A stretch of DNA of 64,000 bases from Sphingomonadales bacterium (GTDB lineage: Bacteria; Pseudomonadota; Alphaproteobacteria; Sphingomonadales; Sphingomonadaceae): contig JANXVZ010000031.1 of assembly GCA_025351405.1 (NCBI GenBank), positions 27,786 to 91,785 of the forward strand, in the 5' to 3' direction. The translations under genes were made by a program, and so were the position numbers. Shown one piece after another: positions 1 to 9,149 of the stretch (positions within the stretch are counted from its first letter, which is position 1; each line of letters begins with the position of its first letter). A model generated the notes under the pieces. The model worked only from the letters and a program-made list of their open reading frames with translations, searched no databases and was not told the origin of the DNA.

Positions 1-45
1 GCCGATGTGCCGGGGCTGAAGGTCGAAAATTGGATGGCGGCTTGA
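1..45 (+). CDS. 3' end of an upstream gene (possibly rimM)
   Basis: Frame 1 is open from the window edge to a TGA at 43-45, encoding the tail [14 protein letters not shown]. By position, upstream of trmD and rplS, this would be the C-terminus of the 16S rRNA processing factor RimM, because rpsP-rimM-trmD-rplS is a conserved order. Fourteen residues are too few to confirm the family. The assignment rests on synteny only. The next gene starts inside this one. Confidence 0.4.
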   Translation, partial: ADVPGLKVENWMAA

Positions 46-362
46 GCGACACGGTCGCCGTTGTGTGCGGCATATTGCTGGCGCTCACGAGTTCCATAGC
101 GTTGGCCTCCTCGTTGGCCGACGCCCGGCCGGCGTGGTCATCGAGACGAGTGAGCGCCATCGCGGCTGCACCGCTGCCTGCCGTGCTGGCATTGCCGTGC
201 CTTTGGTTGTTCGCGGATGCCCTGATGTCTTCAAAGACGGAATGCGGTGTCGACGCGTGCGGCATGGCCGCGATGGTCGCCGTCTTCGGCATGATTGCCG
301 CCGCGGCGTGTTGTCTCGTTGGCATGGTAGCGGCCGTTCTGATCGTGCGGTGGAAACGATGA
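30..362 (+). CDS. Small three-helix membrane protein of unknown function
   Basis: This is a 110-residue protein of no family I recognise. Three hydrophobic segments are visible at about residues 8-28, 45-65 and 79-106, and it ends in a short basic tail (R-W-K-R), so it is probably an inner-membrane protein with a cytoplasmic C-terminus. The TTG start at 30 has a GAAGG ribosome-binding site about 7 bases upstream. A second TTG at 42 overlaps the stop of the preceding gene and is the main alternative. Its TGA overlaps the trmD ATG (ATGA at 359-362), so it is translationally coupled to trmD. It sits inside what is normally an uninterrupted rimM-trmD junction. Confidence 0.6.
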   Translation: MDGGLSDTVAVVCGILLALTSSIALASSLADARPAWSSRRVSAIAAAPLPAVLALPCLWLFADALMSSKTECGVDACGMAAMVAVFGMIAAAACCLVGMVAAVLIVRWKR

Positions 363-1090
363 CCTTTTCCGCCACCGTCCTTACCCTCTACCCGGAGATG
401 TTTCCCGGGCCGCTCGGGCAGAGCCTGGCCGGCAGGGCGCTGGCGGACGGCATCTGGTCCCTTTCCGCGCGCAACATCCGTGACTTTGCGACCGACAAGC
501 ATCGTTCAGTCGATGACACCCCCGCCGGCGGTGGCCCCGGCATGGTGCTGCGCGCCGATATCGTCGCCGCGGCGCTCGATGGCGTCGCCAATGGCACGCC
601 GGTGATCGCGATGACCCCGCGCGGCGCACCGCTGACCCAGGCGAAGGTCCGCACCCTCGCTGCCGGCCCCGGCGTCACGCTGCTGTGTGGCCGTTTCGAG
701 GGATTCGACGAGCGCCTGTTCGCCGCCCGCGCCATCGAGGAGGTGTCGATCGGCGATTATATCCTGTCGGGCGGCGAGGTTGCCGCCATCGTGCTGCTCG
801 ATGCTTGCGTACGGCTGTTGCCCGGTGTAATGGGCGCGGCCTTGAGCGCTGTGGAAGAAAGCTTCGAAAGCGGCCTTCTCGAACATCCGCACTATACAAG
901 GCCTCCTGAATGGGAAGGCCTTGCGATCCCCGAAGTCTTGCGATCGGGGGATCACGCGAAGATTGCCGCATGGCGGTCGGCGCGGTCCGAAGAGGACACA
1001 CGGCTAAGGCGGCCGGACCTTTGGGAGCGCCATATCGGCGTTCGGGGTCGGTCGCCCTCTGGCGCGCGAGGAAAGAAGAAGGAGGAATGA
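359..1090 (+). CDS. trmD: tRNA (guanine-37-N1)-methyltransferase TrmD
   Basis: TrmD methylates N1 of G37 next to the anticodon of several tRNAs using S-adenosylmethionine, which prevents +1 frameshifting. The 243-residue length is normal for the family. Diagnostic SPOUT trefoil-knot segments are present: GPGMV near residue 60, [12 protein letters not shown] near 110, [10 protein letters not shown] near 130 and HPHYTRP near 180. The ATG at 359 overlaps the upstream stop codon. The frame is open much further upstream, but homology begins at [15 protein letters not shown]. The C-terminus runs into a basic K/E-rich tail immediately before rplS. Confidence 0.96.
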   Translation: MTFSATVLTLYPEMFPGPLGQSLAGRALADGIWSLSARNIRDFATDKHRSVDDTPAGGGPGMVLRADIVAAALDGVANGTPVIAMTPRGAPLTQAKVRTLAAGPGVTLLCGRFEGFDERLFAARAIEEVSIGDYILSGGEVAAIVLLDACVRLLPGVMGAALSAVEESFESGLLEHPHYTRPPEWEGLAIPEVLRSGDHAKIAAWRSARSEEDTRLRRPDLWERHIGVRGRSPSGARGKKKEE

Positions 1091-1091
1091 G

Positions 1092-1478
1092 ATGAATCTC
1101 ATCCAGACACTCGAAGCCGAACAGATTGCCAAGCTGACCGAAAAGCGCGCCATTCCGCAGTTCCGCGCCGGCGACACCCTGCGCGTCGGCGTCCGCGTCG
1201 TCGAAGGCGAGCGCACCCGCGTCCAGAATTACGAAGGCGTCTGCATCGCCCGCTCGAACAAGGGCATCGGCTCGTCGTTCACGGTCCGCAAGATTTCGTT
1301 CGGTGAAGGCGTCGAGCGCGTCTTCCCGCTGTATTCGCCGTCGATCGAGGCCATCGACGTCGTTCGCCGCGGTATCGTTCGCCGCGCCAAGCTTTATTAT
1401 CTGCGCGGTCGTTCGGGCAAGTCGGCACGTATCGTCGAAAAGCGCGATGCCCGCCCGGAAAAGACCCCGGCCGCATAA
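1092..1478 (+). CDS. rplS: 50S ribosomal protein L19
   Basis: L19 lies at the 30S-50S interface of the ribosome. The 128-residue protein has the family start ([15 protein letters not shown]), the core [19 protein letters not shown], and the conserved [32 protein letters not shown], quoted here as two adjoining stretches. A strong GGAGGA ribosome-binding site lies at 1081-1086. It follows trmD directly and its mRNA probably ends at the terminator at 1507-1538. A short basic extension follows the conserved core, which is common in alphaproteobacteria. Confidence 0.97.
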   Translation: MNLIQTLEAEQIAKLTEKRAIPQFRAGDTLRVGVRVVEGERTRVQNYEGVCIARSNKGIGSSFTVRKISFGEGVERVFPLYSPSIEAIDVVRRGIVRRAKLYYLRGRSGKSARIVEKRDARPEKTPAA

Positions 1479-1506
1479 GACTGCCGCGTCATCGCGATGC
1501 GCCAAC

Positions 1507-1538
1507 GGGCGCGGTGGTTGCGACCGCCGCGCCCTTTT
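1507..1538 (+). terminator. Intrinsic terminator after rplS
   Basis: A 12-bp stem is formed by GGGCGCGGTGGT (1507-1518) and ACCGCCGCGCCC (1523-1534), with one G-U wobble. It has a TGCG tetraloop and is followed at once by TTTT (1535-1538). It lies 29 bases after the rplS stop and separates the trmD-rplS unit from ybgC-tol. Confidence 0.85.
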
Positions 1539-1650
1539 GGTGTCAGGGCGCCAACACGCTCGCCGGCCACCCCGCCGCAACCGCCCGCCCGTGCGCATCC
1601 CGCGCCAGCCCGCGCTTCCCCGCAGCGTCGCTCTCCCCTACAGACACCGC

Positions 1651-2106
1651 ATGAACCGCGATTTCCCCAGCGAAGGCCGCATGGAACGTGGCCAGCATAT
1701 CATGCCGGTGCGCGTCTATTTCGAAGATACCGACCTTACCCAGGTGGTCTACCACGCCAATTACCTGCGCTACATGGAGCGCGCCCGCACCGAGATGCTG
1801 CGTTTCGCCGGTATCGTTCAGACTGACGTAATGGCGGCGGGTACAGGCTATTATGCCGTGCACAATATCGACATCACCTATCACCGCCCGGCCCGGCTCG
1901 ACGACCGGCTGACCGTTGTCAGCACGGTGACGCTGGTGCGCGCCGCCGCCACCCATCTGTCGCAAAAGGTCCTGCGCGGGCCGGACCTGATCTGCGCCGC
2001 CAGTGTCACCGCTGCGTTTCTCGACATGGACGGCCGCCCCCGCCGCCAGGCCAAGCTGTGGCACGACCATTTCACCGCCCTCATGCAACAGGCCGCAACC
2101 AACTGA
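1651..2106 (+). CDS. ybgC: Tol-Pal-associated acyl-CoA thioesterase YbgC
   Basis: YbgC is a cytoplasmic hotdog-fold thioesterase that hydrolyses acyl-CoA and is encoded at the head of tol-pal operons. From the ATG at 1651 the protein has 151 residues. The 4HBT signature FEDTDLTQVVYHANYLRYME lies near residues 20-40 and holds the catalytic Asp and the YHANY motif. The ATG at 1681 (MERGQHIMPVRV) is an alternative start; the upstream open frame is rejected because it overlaps rplS and its terminator. Its TGA overlaps the tolQ ATG (TGATG), indicating coupling. Confidence 0.92.
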   Translation: MNRDFPSEGRMERGQHIMPVRVYFEDTDLTQVVYHANYLRYMERARTEMLRFAGIVQTDVMAAGTGYYAVHNIDITYHRPARLDDRLTVVSTVTLVRAAATHLSQKVLRGPDLICAASVTAAFLDMDGRPRRQAKLWHDHFTALMQQAATN

Positions 2107-2813
2107 TGGAAGCCCCTCTCACGCCACTTGCCAAGGCAGCCGCCGATCTCAGCCCCTGGGCGCTGTTCCTTGAAGCCGATATCGTCGTCAAACTGGTCAT
2201 GCTCGGGCTGTTGGCCGCGAGCATCTGGTCCTGGGCGATCATAATCGAGCGATCACGCCGGCTGAAGGCGATCAACGCCCAGGCCAAGCAGTTCGAGGAC
2301 TGGTTCTGGAAGGCCGAAAGCCTTGATGCGCTTTACGATCCCGCCGCCAAGGCCAGGCACCCCTCGGCGCGGATGTTCGTTGCTGGCATGAACGAATGGC
2401 GGCGCAGCTTTGCCAAGGGAAAGGTCGATCGCGAAGGTGTTCGCGCCCGCCTCGCATCGACGACGCAAGTCAGCATAGCCCGCGAGATCGACGATCTTGG
2501 GGACAAGCTCAATGTGCTGGCGACCATCGGCTCGGTGGCGCCCTTCGTCGGCCTGTTCGGCACGGTGTGGGGGATCATGCGCAGCTTCACCTCCATCGCC
2601 GCATCGCAGAACACGACGCTGGCGGTGGTGGCGCCGGGTATCGCCGAGGCGCTGTTCGCCACCGCCATCGGGCTGTTTGCGGCGATTCCGGCGGTGATCG
2701 GCTACAACCGGTTGCTCCACAATGTCGGCCGGCTGGAAGCGCGGCTTTCGGCTTTCGCCGAGGAATTCCAGGGGTTGCTGTCGCGGCAGCTCGACGGAAT
2801 GGACGAAAAATAA
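2106..2813 (+). CDS. tolQ: Tol-Pal system inner-membrane protein TolQ
   Basis: TolQ is the MotA/ExbB-family stator of the proton-driven Tol motor that, with TolR, energises TolA during cell constriction. The protein has 235 residues and three membrane segments: one at about residues 22-45, and two in the C-terminal half around IGSVAPFVGLFGTVWGIM and AEALFATAIGLFAAIPAV. These match the ExbB/TolQ core. The ATG at 2106 overlaps the ybgC stop. TolR begins two bases after the stop. Confidence 0.96.
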   Translation: MEAPLTPLAKAAADLSPWALFLEADIVVKLVMLGLLAASIWSWAIIIERSRRLKAINAQAKQFEDWFWKAESLDALYDPAAKARHPSARMFVAGMNEWRRSFAKGKVDREGVRARLASTTQVSIAREIDDLGDKLNVLATIGSVAPFVGLFGTVWGIMRSFTSIAASQNTTLAVVAPGIAEALFATAIGLFAAIPAVIGYNRLLHNVGRLEARLSAFAEEFQGLLSRQLDGMDEK

Positions 2814-2814
2814 C

Positions 2815-3249
2815 ATGGCGATGGGCCTCAACACCCGGCGCGGCAAGGCGCAGCCGATGGCGGAGATCAACGTCACGCCACTCGTCGATGTCATGCTGGT
2901 GCTGCTCATCATCTTCATGATCACCGCGCCGTTGCTGGTCGCAGGCGTGCCGGTGGATTTGCCCGACAGCCGGGCCAAGGCGCTGAAATCGGACGAAAAG
3001 CCCATACAGATAAGCCTCGATGCCAAGGGCCAGGTGTTTATCGACACGCTGAAGGTGCCGGCTGACGCGCTGGGGGCCAAGCTGGCGGCGCTGCGCACGG
3101 CGCGGCAGGACGATGCCCGCATCTACGTCCGCGCCGATCGCAGCCTCGATTATGGCCGGGTCATGGGCGTTGTCGGCGAAATTTCGGCGGCCGGGTTCAA
3201 GAAGGTGGCGCTGGTCAGCGAGGCCAAGCCGCCCAAACGCCCCAAATGA
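2815..3249 (+). CDS. tolR: Tol-Pal system protein TolR
   Basis: TolR is the ExbD-family partner of TolQ, with one membrane helix and a periplasmic domain. The 144-residue sequence has the hallmark INVTPLVDVMLVLLIIFMIT near residues 20-39; its Asp (in PLVD) is the protonatable residue of the channel. The C-terminal periplasmic domain contains the conserved IYVRADRSLDYGRVMGVV stretch. It starts two bases after tolQ and is followed by tolA after an 18-base gap. Confidence 0.95.
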   Translation: MAMGLNTRRGKAQPMAEINVTPLVDVMLVLLIIFMITAPLLVAGVPVDLPDSRAKALKSDEKPIQISLDAKGQVFIDTLKVPADALGAKLAALRTARQDDARIYVRADRSLDYGRVMGVVGEISAAGFKKVALVSEAKPPKRPK

Positions 3250-3267
3250 CCGCGAGATGACGGCCCG

Positions 3268-4059
3268 ATGACCGAACGGCAGGCGCTGCTGGGCGCCGGA
3301 CTTGCGCACCTGCTGCTGTTTGCAGCGCTGTCGATCGGCTGGGCGTGGCACCACGAGACCCCGCCGATCGCCGACGAGACGACGCCGGTGGAATTCGTCG
3401 AGATTGCCGATGCGCCGCGCGTCACGGAAGCACCCAAGCCATCGATGCAGGCCGCCCCGCAGGAAACCAGCGCGCCCGAACCCAAACCGCCGGAGCCCAA
3501 ACCGCCAGAGCCCAAGGCAGAGGTGCCGCCCGAGCCGAGCCCGGATGCCAAGGCCGAGCCAAAGCCCCGGCCCAAGGCCGAGAAGCCCCCGCCCATGGCG
3601 ACCGAGGCGAAGCCGCTCGATACCAGTTTCCTCAGCAATCTCATCGACAAGGCGCTGCCCAAGGCCAGGACCAAACCGCTCGACGTGTCGAAGCTTGCCA
3701 CCAGCATCGGCCCGGCGACGCCCCGGAACGCCGTCATCGACCCGCGCGCCGCAGCGACGCTCATCCAGGCGATCCGCGCCCAGGTGGCGCCGTGCTGGAA
3801 CCCGCCGATCGGCGGCGCCGATGTTCGCAAGATGACGGTGGTCATCCGCGCCGATTTCGGCCGCGATGGCCGCGTCCTCGGCCAGCCATCGGTCGTCAGC
3901 CAGACCGGCAAGACTGCCGGCAACGGCGACTATGCCCGCGCCTTTGCCGAAACTGCCCAGCGCGCGCTGCTGCGCTGTTCGCCGCTGAAGCTGCCTGCCG
4001 ACAAATACGACCTGTGGAAATCGGTGGAAATCAATTTCGATCCGGAAAGCATGACCTAA
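3268..4059 (+). CDS. tolA: TolA, TonB-like periplasm-spanning protein
   Basis: TolA links the TolQR motor to TolB and Pal. In the 263-residue protein an N-terminal anchor helix spans about residues 8-26 and is followed by the TonB-like VEFVEI. A Pro/Lys/Glu-rich linker at about 55-115 contains repeated E-P-K-P-P units. The C-terminal domain from about 150 carries IRAQVAPCWNPP, typical of TolA/TonB C-terminal folds. The linker is shorter than in enterobacteria, which is usual for alphaproteobacteria. It lies in the operon between tolR and tolB. Confidence 0.92.
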   Translation: MTERQALLGAGLAHLLLFAALSIGWAWHHETPPIADETTPVEFVEIADAPRVTEAPKPSMQAAPQETSAPEPKPPEPKPPEPKAEVPPEPSPDAKAEPKPRPKAEKPPPMATEAKPLDTSFLSNLIDKALPKARTKPLDVSKLATSIGPATPRNAVIDPRAAATLIQAIRAQVAPCWNPPIGGADVRKMTVVIRADFGRDGRVLGQPSVVSQTGKTAGNGDYARAFAETAQRALLRCSPLKLPADKYDLWKSVEINFDPESMT

Positions 4060-4179
4060 TCCAAGGACGCGCATTGTCCCTTCATTCTCGCGTCCGCGAC
4101 GATGACGGGACCGATTGCGCCGAGAACGTCAATTCCCGCCCTCTCCCCGAACGGGAGAGAGGATGCTAAGGACCCCTTC

Positions 4180-5493
4180 ATGCGTATCATTGTCCCTGCT
4201 GCCATCGCTCTCCTCGCTGCCCCGGCCAGCGCCGTTATTCGGGTCGACATCAATTCCGGCATCGCCCAGCCGCTGCCGATCGCGGTGCCGGGCTTTGTCA
4301 CCGCTGCGCCAGTGGCGACCGAGGCCGGCACGACTGCGGAACTGGGCAACAAGGTGGCGCAGGTCATCGCCAATGATTTGAAATCCTCCGGCTTGTTCCG
4401 CCCGCTGGACCCCGCCGCCTACACCACCAGTGTCAGCGTCGCCGACGTCACCGCGCCGCAGTTCGCCAGCTGGCGCACAGTGGCTGCACAGGCGCTCGTC
4501 ACCGGCACCGTCAGCGCCAATCCCGATGGCGGCATCACGGTGGGTTGCTATGCCTATGACGTGTTTTCGGCGGCGGAGCTGGCGCGCCAGGGCTTTGTCA
4601 CCACCGCCGCCGGTTGGCGCCGCGCCGCGCACAAATGCGCCGATCTGGTCTATTCACGTCTGACCGGCGAAACCGGCTATTTCGACAGCCGCATCGTCTA
4701 TGTCTCTGAAACCGGCCCGAAAACGCGCCGGATCAAGCGCCTGGCGGTGATGGACCAGGACGGCGCCGGCCATCGCTTCCTGACCAGCGGGCAGAACCTG
4801 GTGCTGACGCCGCGCTTCGCCCCCGGCCAGCAGACGATCACCTATATGTCGTTCGAGGGCAATCGCCCGCGTGTCTGGCTTTATACCCTTGGCAGCGGCC
4901 GCCAGCAGGCGATCGGTGATTTCCCCAACATGAGCTTTGCCCCGCGCTTTTCGCCCGATGGCGCCAGCCTGGTGTTCTCGATGTCGGTGGGCGGCAATAC
5001 CGATATCTACCGGATGGAGCTGGCCACGCGCCGGCTGACGCGGCTGACGACCGAGCCCGGTATCGACACCGCGCCAAGCTATGCCCCCGATGGCAGCCGG
5101 ATCGTCTTTGAAAGCGACCGCGGCGGCACCCAGCAGCTTTACGTGATGAACGCCGATGGTGGCGGACAGCAGCGCATCAGCTTTGGCGAGGGCCGCCATG
5201 CGACCCCGGTTTGGAGCCCGCGCGGCGACCTGATCGCCTTCACCCGGCTGGGCGGCGGCCGGTTTTCGATCGGCGTGATGAAGCCCGATGGCAGCGGCGA
5301 ACGGCTGTTGACCAACGCCTATCAGGACGAAGGCCCGACCTGGTCGCCGAACGGACGGGTCATCATGTTTTTCCGCTCGGCGCGCGGCGGCAAGGTCGAT
5401 CTGTGGTCGGTCGATCTTTCCGGGCAGAACGAGCGCGCCATTCCGACCCCGCTCGAGGGATCCGACCCTGCCTGGTCGCCGTTGTTACCCTGA
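4180..5493 (+). CDS. tolB: Tol-Pal system beta-propeller protein TolB
   Basis: TolB is a periplasmic protein that binds Pal and the TolA C-terminus. The ATG at 4180 gives 437 residues with a signal peptide at about 1-18 ending ASA. An N-terminal alpha/beta domain is followed by a six-bladed propeller whose blades repeat the pattern P-x-[FYW]-S/A-P-D-G (for example FAPRFSPDGASLVFS, APSYAPDGSRIVF, PTWSPNGRVIMFF). The upstream in-frame start at 4102 is rejected because it would bury the signal peptide. Confidence 0.95.
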   Translation: MRIIVPAAIALLAAPASAVIRVDINSGIAQPLPIAVPGFVTAAPVATEAGTTAELGNKVAQVIANDLKSSGLFRPLDPAAYTTSVSVADVTAPQFASWRTVAAQALVTGTVSANPDGGITVGCYAYDVFSAAELARQGFVTTAAGWRRAAHKCADLVYSRLTGETGYFDSRIVYVSETGPKTRRIKRLAVMDQDGAGHRFLTSGQNLVLTPRFAPGQQTITYMSFEGNRPRVWLYTLGSGRQQAIGDFPNMSFAPRFSPDGASLVFSMSVGGNTDIYRMELATRRLTRLTTEPGIDTAPSYAPDGSRIVFESDRGGTQQLYVMNADGGGQQRISFGEGRHATPVWSPRGDLIAFTRLGGGRFSIGVMKPDGSGERLLTNAYQDEGPTWSPNGRVIMFFRSARGGKVDLWSVDLSGQNERAIPTPLEGSDPAWSPLLP

Positions 5494-5593
5494 GCCATCA
5501 CCCCGATGCGCCCGCCTGAGTTGTTGCCCTCGCCGCTTGAGGCTGTAGAACGGTCGCGGGGGCGAGTTTGCTTGCTATGAAAGGTCTTTCGTC

Positions 5594-6163
5594 ATGTCCC
5601 AGCGTCCCGTGTTGAAGCGTTCCCTGCTGTTGCCGGGGATTGCCATGCTGGCGCTCGGCATTTCGGCCTGCGCGACCAAGAAGAAGGACCTGCCGCCGCC
5701 GCCGCCGGCGACGACTGCGCCGGTCGCGCCGTCCAGCGGTTCGACATCCAGCAACAGCGTGCCACCCCCCGCCACCGTCGGCAACGCCAACGTCCCCGGC
5801 TCGGTCGCCGATTTCGTTGCACAGTCGGGCGCCGACCATGTGCTGTTCGGCTATGACAGCTATGAACTCGACGACGAGGCGCGCGCCATCCTCGGCAAGC
5901 AGGCGGAATGGCTGGCGCGCTATCCCAATGTGCGGATCACCGTCGAAGGCCATGCCGATGAACGCGGCACCCGCGAATATAACCTGGCGCTGGGCGACCG
6001 CCGCGCCACTGCCGCCAAGAATTTCCTGGCAGCGCAGGGCGTCGGCCCGGCGCGGATGAGCACGATCAGCTATGGCAAGGAACGCCCGGCCGTCGATGGC
6101 TCGGACGAGGCGGCATGGGCGCAGAACCGCCGCGCCGTCACGGTTGTCGCTGTCGCGGGATAA
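5594..6163 (+). CDS. pal: Peptidoglycan-associated lipoprotein Pal
   Basis: Pal is an outer-membrane lipoprotein that holds peptidoglycan and closes the Tol-Pal machine. The 189-residue precursor has an N-terminal hydrophobic signal with a lipobox ending I-S-A-C (Cys at about residue 22). A Pro/Ser-rich tether follows, then an OmpA-like domain from about residue 75. Peptidoglycan-binding residues lie in VEGHADERGTREYNLALGDR. It ends the tol-pal operon, 100 bases after tolB. Confidence 0.95.
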   Translation: MSQRPVLKRSLLLPGIAMLALGISACATKKKDLPPPPPATTAPVAPSSGSTSSNSVPPPATVGNANVPGSVADFVAQSGADHVLFGYDSYELDDEARAILGKQAEWLARYPNVRITVEGHADERGTREYNLALGDRRATAAKNFLAAQGVGPARMSTISYGKERPAVDGSDEAAWAQNRRAVTVVAVAG

Positions 6164-6205
6164 GGCTGTGCTTGGCATGGGGCCCGGGCTGTTATAGCCA
6201 GCCCC

Positions 6206-7108
6206 ATGCGCATCATCTTCATGGGAACCCCGCCCTTTGCGGTGCCGGCGCTCGATGCGCTGGTCGCCGCCGGGCACGATATTGTCGGCGTCTATACCCG
6301 TGCGCCGCAACCGGCCAACCGCGGCAAGTCCCTGTCGAAATCCGCCGTCCACCTCCGCGCCGAGGCGCTGGGGTTGACGGTGCACACGCCCCGCAGCCTG
6401 CGCGACCCGGAGGCGCAGGCGGCGTTTGCGGCGCTTGACGCCGATGCCGCCATCGTTGCCGCTTACGGCCTGATCCTGCCGCAGGCGGTGCTCGATGCGC
6501 CGCGCCATGGCTGCCTCAACATCCATGCCTCATTGCTGCCGCGCTGGCGGGGGGCGGCGCCAATCCAGCGCGCCATCCTCGCCGGTGATACCGAGACCGG
6601 GGTGACGATCATGCAAATGGAGGCCGGCCTCGACACCGGACCGATGATCTGCAGCGAAGCCACGCCGACAAACGCCAAGACTGCAGGGCAACTGACCGTC
6701 GAACTCGCAGGCATCGGCGCACGGCTGATGACGGCGGTGCTGGCGAGCAGTCGTTTCACCGGAACGCCGCAGCCCGAGGTGGGGGTTACCCATGCCGCCA
6801 AGATCAGCAAGGCGGAGGCGCGGCTCGACCCAGCGTTGCCCGCTGCCACGCTGGAGCGCGCCGTACGGGCCTTCAACCCGGCTCCCGGCGCGTGGGTGGA
6901 GGTTGCCGGCGAACGGCTGAAGATTCTGGCCGCCGACGTCGTGCCGGGGGAATTTGCCGCCGGTCTGATCGCGGATGCGGCGCTGACCATCGGCACCGCG
7001 GAGGGCGGCCTGCGCCCTACCCTCGTCCAGCGCCCGGGCAAGCCGGCAATGGCAACGCGTGCGCTGCTCAACGGCTGGAGCATCGCCCCCGGCACGCCGG
7101 TCGCGTGA
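6206..7108 (+). CDS. fmt: Methionyl-tRNA formyltransferase
   Basis: Fmt formylates the initiator Met-tRNA with 10-formyl-tetrahydrofolate. The 300-residue protein has the N-terminal [14 protein letters not shown] and the catalytic block [20 protein letters not shown] (Asn and His), followed by the GLDTGPM segment with the catalytic Asp. The C-terminal tRNA-binding domain follows from about residue 205. It overlaps truA by four bases (GTGA), so the two are coupled. No def gene is next to it, unlike in many bacteria. Confidence 0.95.
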   Translation: MRIIFMGTPPFAVPALDALVAAGHDIVGVYTRAPQPANRGKSLSKSAVHLRAEALGLTVHTPRSLRDPEAQAAFAALDADAAIVAAYGLILPQAVLDAPRHGCLNIHASLLPRWRGAAPIQRAILAGDTETGVTIMQMEAGLDTGPMICSEATPTNAKTAGQLTVELAGIGARLMTAVLASSRFTGTPQPEVGVTHAAKISKAEARLDPALPAATLERAVRAFNPAPGAWVEVAGERLKILAADVVPGEFAAGLIADAALTIGTAEGGLRPTLVQRPGKPAMATRALLNGWSIAPGTPVA

Positions 7109-7881
7109 GGCGGTTTCGCATCACCATCGAATTCGACGGCCGGCCGTTCGTCGGCTGGCAGCGGCAGCACAATGGCGTCAGCGTCCAGGGCAGCATCGAG
7201 GCAGCGCTGAACGCCATCAGTGGCGAGACGGTTGCGGTACATGGTGCCGGGCGCACCGATGCCGGGGTCCATGCCGCGGCGATGGTGGCGCATTTCGACC
7301 TCGAAAAGCCGCTGTCGGCGTTCCGCCTGATGCAGGCGATCAATGCCCGGGTCCGCCCCGCACCGATCGCCGTGCTGGACTGTGTCGAAGCACCGGGGTT
7401 CCATGCCCGCTTCGATTGCATCGGCCGTCGCTATCGCTACGTCATCGTCAACCGCCGCGCACCGCTGACAACGCAGCGCGGCCTCGCCTGGCAAGTGCAG
7501 ACGCCGCTCGATGCCGGGGCGATGCATGATGCCGCCCAGGCCTTGCTCGGCAAGCATGATTTCACCACGTTTCGTTCGACGGCGTGCCAGTCCGCCTCCC
7601 CGGTCAAGACGCTCGACCGGCTCGACGTGCAGCGCTGCGGCGACACCATCACCATCGCGGCGGCTGCCCGGTCGTTCCTCCACCACCAGGTGCGATCGAT
7701 GACGGGCTGCCTAAAGCTCGTCGGCGAGGGTCGCTGGAGCCGCGAAGATCTCGCAGCCGCATTGGCAGCGTGCGATCGGACCGCGCTGGGGCTGAATGCG
7801 CCGCCCGACGGGCTGACATTCATGGCGGCGGTTTATCCATCATCACAGCCAGAAGTGTCGGCGAATCTTACAGTCCTGTAA
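7105..7881 (+). CDS. truA: tRNA pseudouridine(38-40) synthase TruA
   Basis: TruA converts U38-U40 of the anticodon stem to pseudouridine. A GTG start at 7105 overlapping the fmt stop gives 258 residues, the usual length, beginning [18 protein letters not shown]. The catalytic Asp is in [11 protein letters not shown] near residue 52. The C-terminal [13 protein letters not shown] motif is also present. The frame extends upstream into fmt, but only the GTG start gives the family N-terminus. Confidence 0.95.
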   Translation: MRRFRITIEFDGRPFVGWQRQHNGVSVQGSIEAALNAISGETVAVHGAGRTDAGVHAAAMVAHFDLEKPLSAFRLMQAINARVRPAPIAVLDCVEAPGFHARFDCIGRRYRYVIVNRRAPLTTQRGLAWQVQTPLDAGAMHDAAQALLGKHDFTTFRSTACQSASPVKTLDRLDVQRCGDTITIAAAARSFLHHQVRSMTGCLKLVGEGRWSREDLAAALAACDRTALGLNAPPDGLTFMAAVYPSSQPEVSANLTVL

Positions 7882-8006
7882 TATTGTTTTCGTAACGATT
7901 GTGACTTTTCAATTACTTCGCGACCGGCGCGAAGATGGCATGATATTTGCACCGTAACGAGTATCGCCAGCGGCATCCTTGGCCGATCGGCGCGACAAAG
8001 GATGCA

Positions 8007-8168
8007 ATGCCGGCCAACCAACCCAAGTCGCCGCATGGGCTTACCCGCTGGATATGGCTGGCAGGGCTGGTGCTCGGCATAACCGCAGGCGCCCTCGCCG
8101 CCTTCGCGCTCGCGCCGACACAGGACGACGCCGGGATCCGCGCGCCCTATTCCGCCTCCGAAGGCTGA
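8007..8168 (+). CDS. Small single-pass membrane protein, unknown
   Basis: The likely start ATG at 8007 yields 53 residues: a short polar N-terminus (MPANQPKSPHGLTRW), one hydrophobic helix at about 15-36 (WLAGLVLGITAGALAAFAL) and a polar tail. An in-frame ATG at 7947 would add 20 residues. The preceding stretch 7882-8006 is the most AT-rich near here and could hold a promoter. I do not recognise a family; the gene ends five bases before the convergent oxygenase gene. Confidence 0.45.
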   Translation: MPANQPKSPHGLTRWIWLAGLVLGITAGALAAFALAPTQDDAGIRAPYSASEG

Positions 8169-8172
8169 TGCT

Positions 8173-9105
8173 CTAGAGCAGCTTTATTTCGCGCAGCCGT
8201 TCATGCAGGAATTCGTCGGCGGTAATCGGTGGCCATTGGTGCGGCCCCCCCGGCATCGTTTCGATGCGATAATCCGGCCGGAAATGCAGGAAGAACGGCG
8301 TCGAATAGCGCGGCACGCTGGCGCGTTCGGGCGCAGGATTGACGACACGATGGGTGGTCGACGGCAAGCGCCCACCGCTGAGGCGTTCGAGCATGTCGCC
8401 GATATTGCAGACAAGGCTGCCCGCAGGCGCGTCGATGTCGCGCCACTGGCCGTCACGATCGAGGAGTTGCAACCCTGCTTCCTCCGCCCCCAGCAACAGC
8501 GTGATAACGTTGATGTCTTCATGCGCGCCGGCCCTGATCGCGCCGGCGGCATCCGCAGCGCCCGCTGCCACGGGGGGATAGTGCAGCAGCCGCAGGATCG
8601 AATTGCCTTCGCGCACGGCTTCGTCGAAAAAGTCCGGCGCGAGGCCGAGATGGACGGCGATTGCCCGCAGCAGCCGCACCCCGGCGCCATCGAGGGCATC
8701 GTACAAGGCCTGCACGGCCGGCTGGAAATCGGGCAACTGGTGCGGCCATATATTGGCCGGCATCGAAGCCGCGAAGCGATGGCCCGCTGGCAGGTCGCGC
8801 CCGATATGCCAGAATTCCTTCAGGTCCGATCGGGTGTTGCCCTTGGCGGTCTCCACCCCGAACGGCGTCAGCCCGCGCTGGCCGCCGCCACCGGGGATTG
8901 CGTAAGCCCGCTTTTCAGCCTCGGCCAGCGCAAACAGTGCCTTGGTGGCAGCAATCGCCCTGTCGATCAGCGGCTGCGGAATGCCATGGTCGCATACCAC
9001 GGCAAACCCGGTGCGGGTGAAGGCATCGCCGAATGCGGCGGCGGCGGCGGCGAGGTCGGTATCCACCAGCGCCAGGGGAATCGGTTTGATGTCGGCAACG
9101 GTCAT
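8173..9105 (-). CDS. 2-oxoglutarate/Fe(II)-dependent oxygenase, isopenicillin N synthase-like
   Basis: This 310-residue protein belongs to the IPNS/flavanone-hydroxylase-like 2OG-Fe(II) dioxygenases. The N-terminal DIOX_N region (DAFTRTGFAVVCDHGIP) is followed by the jelly-roll core. The iron ligands are H-x-D in GAHEDINVITLL and a distal His in TTHRVVNP, and the R-Y-S triplet in VPRYSTPFFL would bind 2-oxoglutarate. The substrate cannot be read from sequence; relatives oxidise amino acids, gibberellin-like compounds or nucleobases. It stands alone on the minus strand, followed by no operon partner. Confidence 0.85.
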   Translation of the reverse strand: MTVADIKPIPLALVDTDLAAAAAAFGDAFTRTGFAVVCDHGIPQPLIDRAIAATKALFALAEAEKRAYAIPGGGGQRGLTPFGVETAKGNTRSDLKEFWHIGRDLPAGHRFAASMPANIWPHQLPDFQPAVQALYDALDGAGVRLLRAIAVHLGLAPDFFDEAVREGNSILRLLHYPPVAAGAADAAGAIRAGAHEDINVITLLLGAEEAGLQLLDRDGQWRDIDAPAGSLVCNIGDMLERLSGGRLPSTTHRVVNPAPERASVPRYSTPFFLHFRPDYRIETMPGGPHQWPPITADEFLHERLREIKLL

Positions 9106-9149
9106 GCAGGCGCCTTTGCCGCAATCGGCGCAGCAGCGCTACCCCGTGT

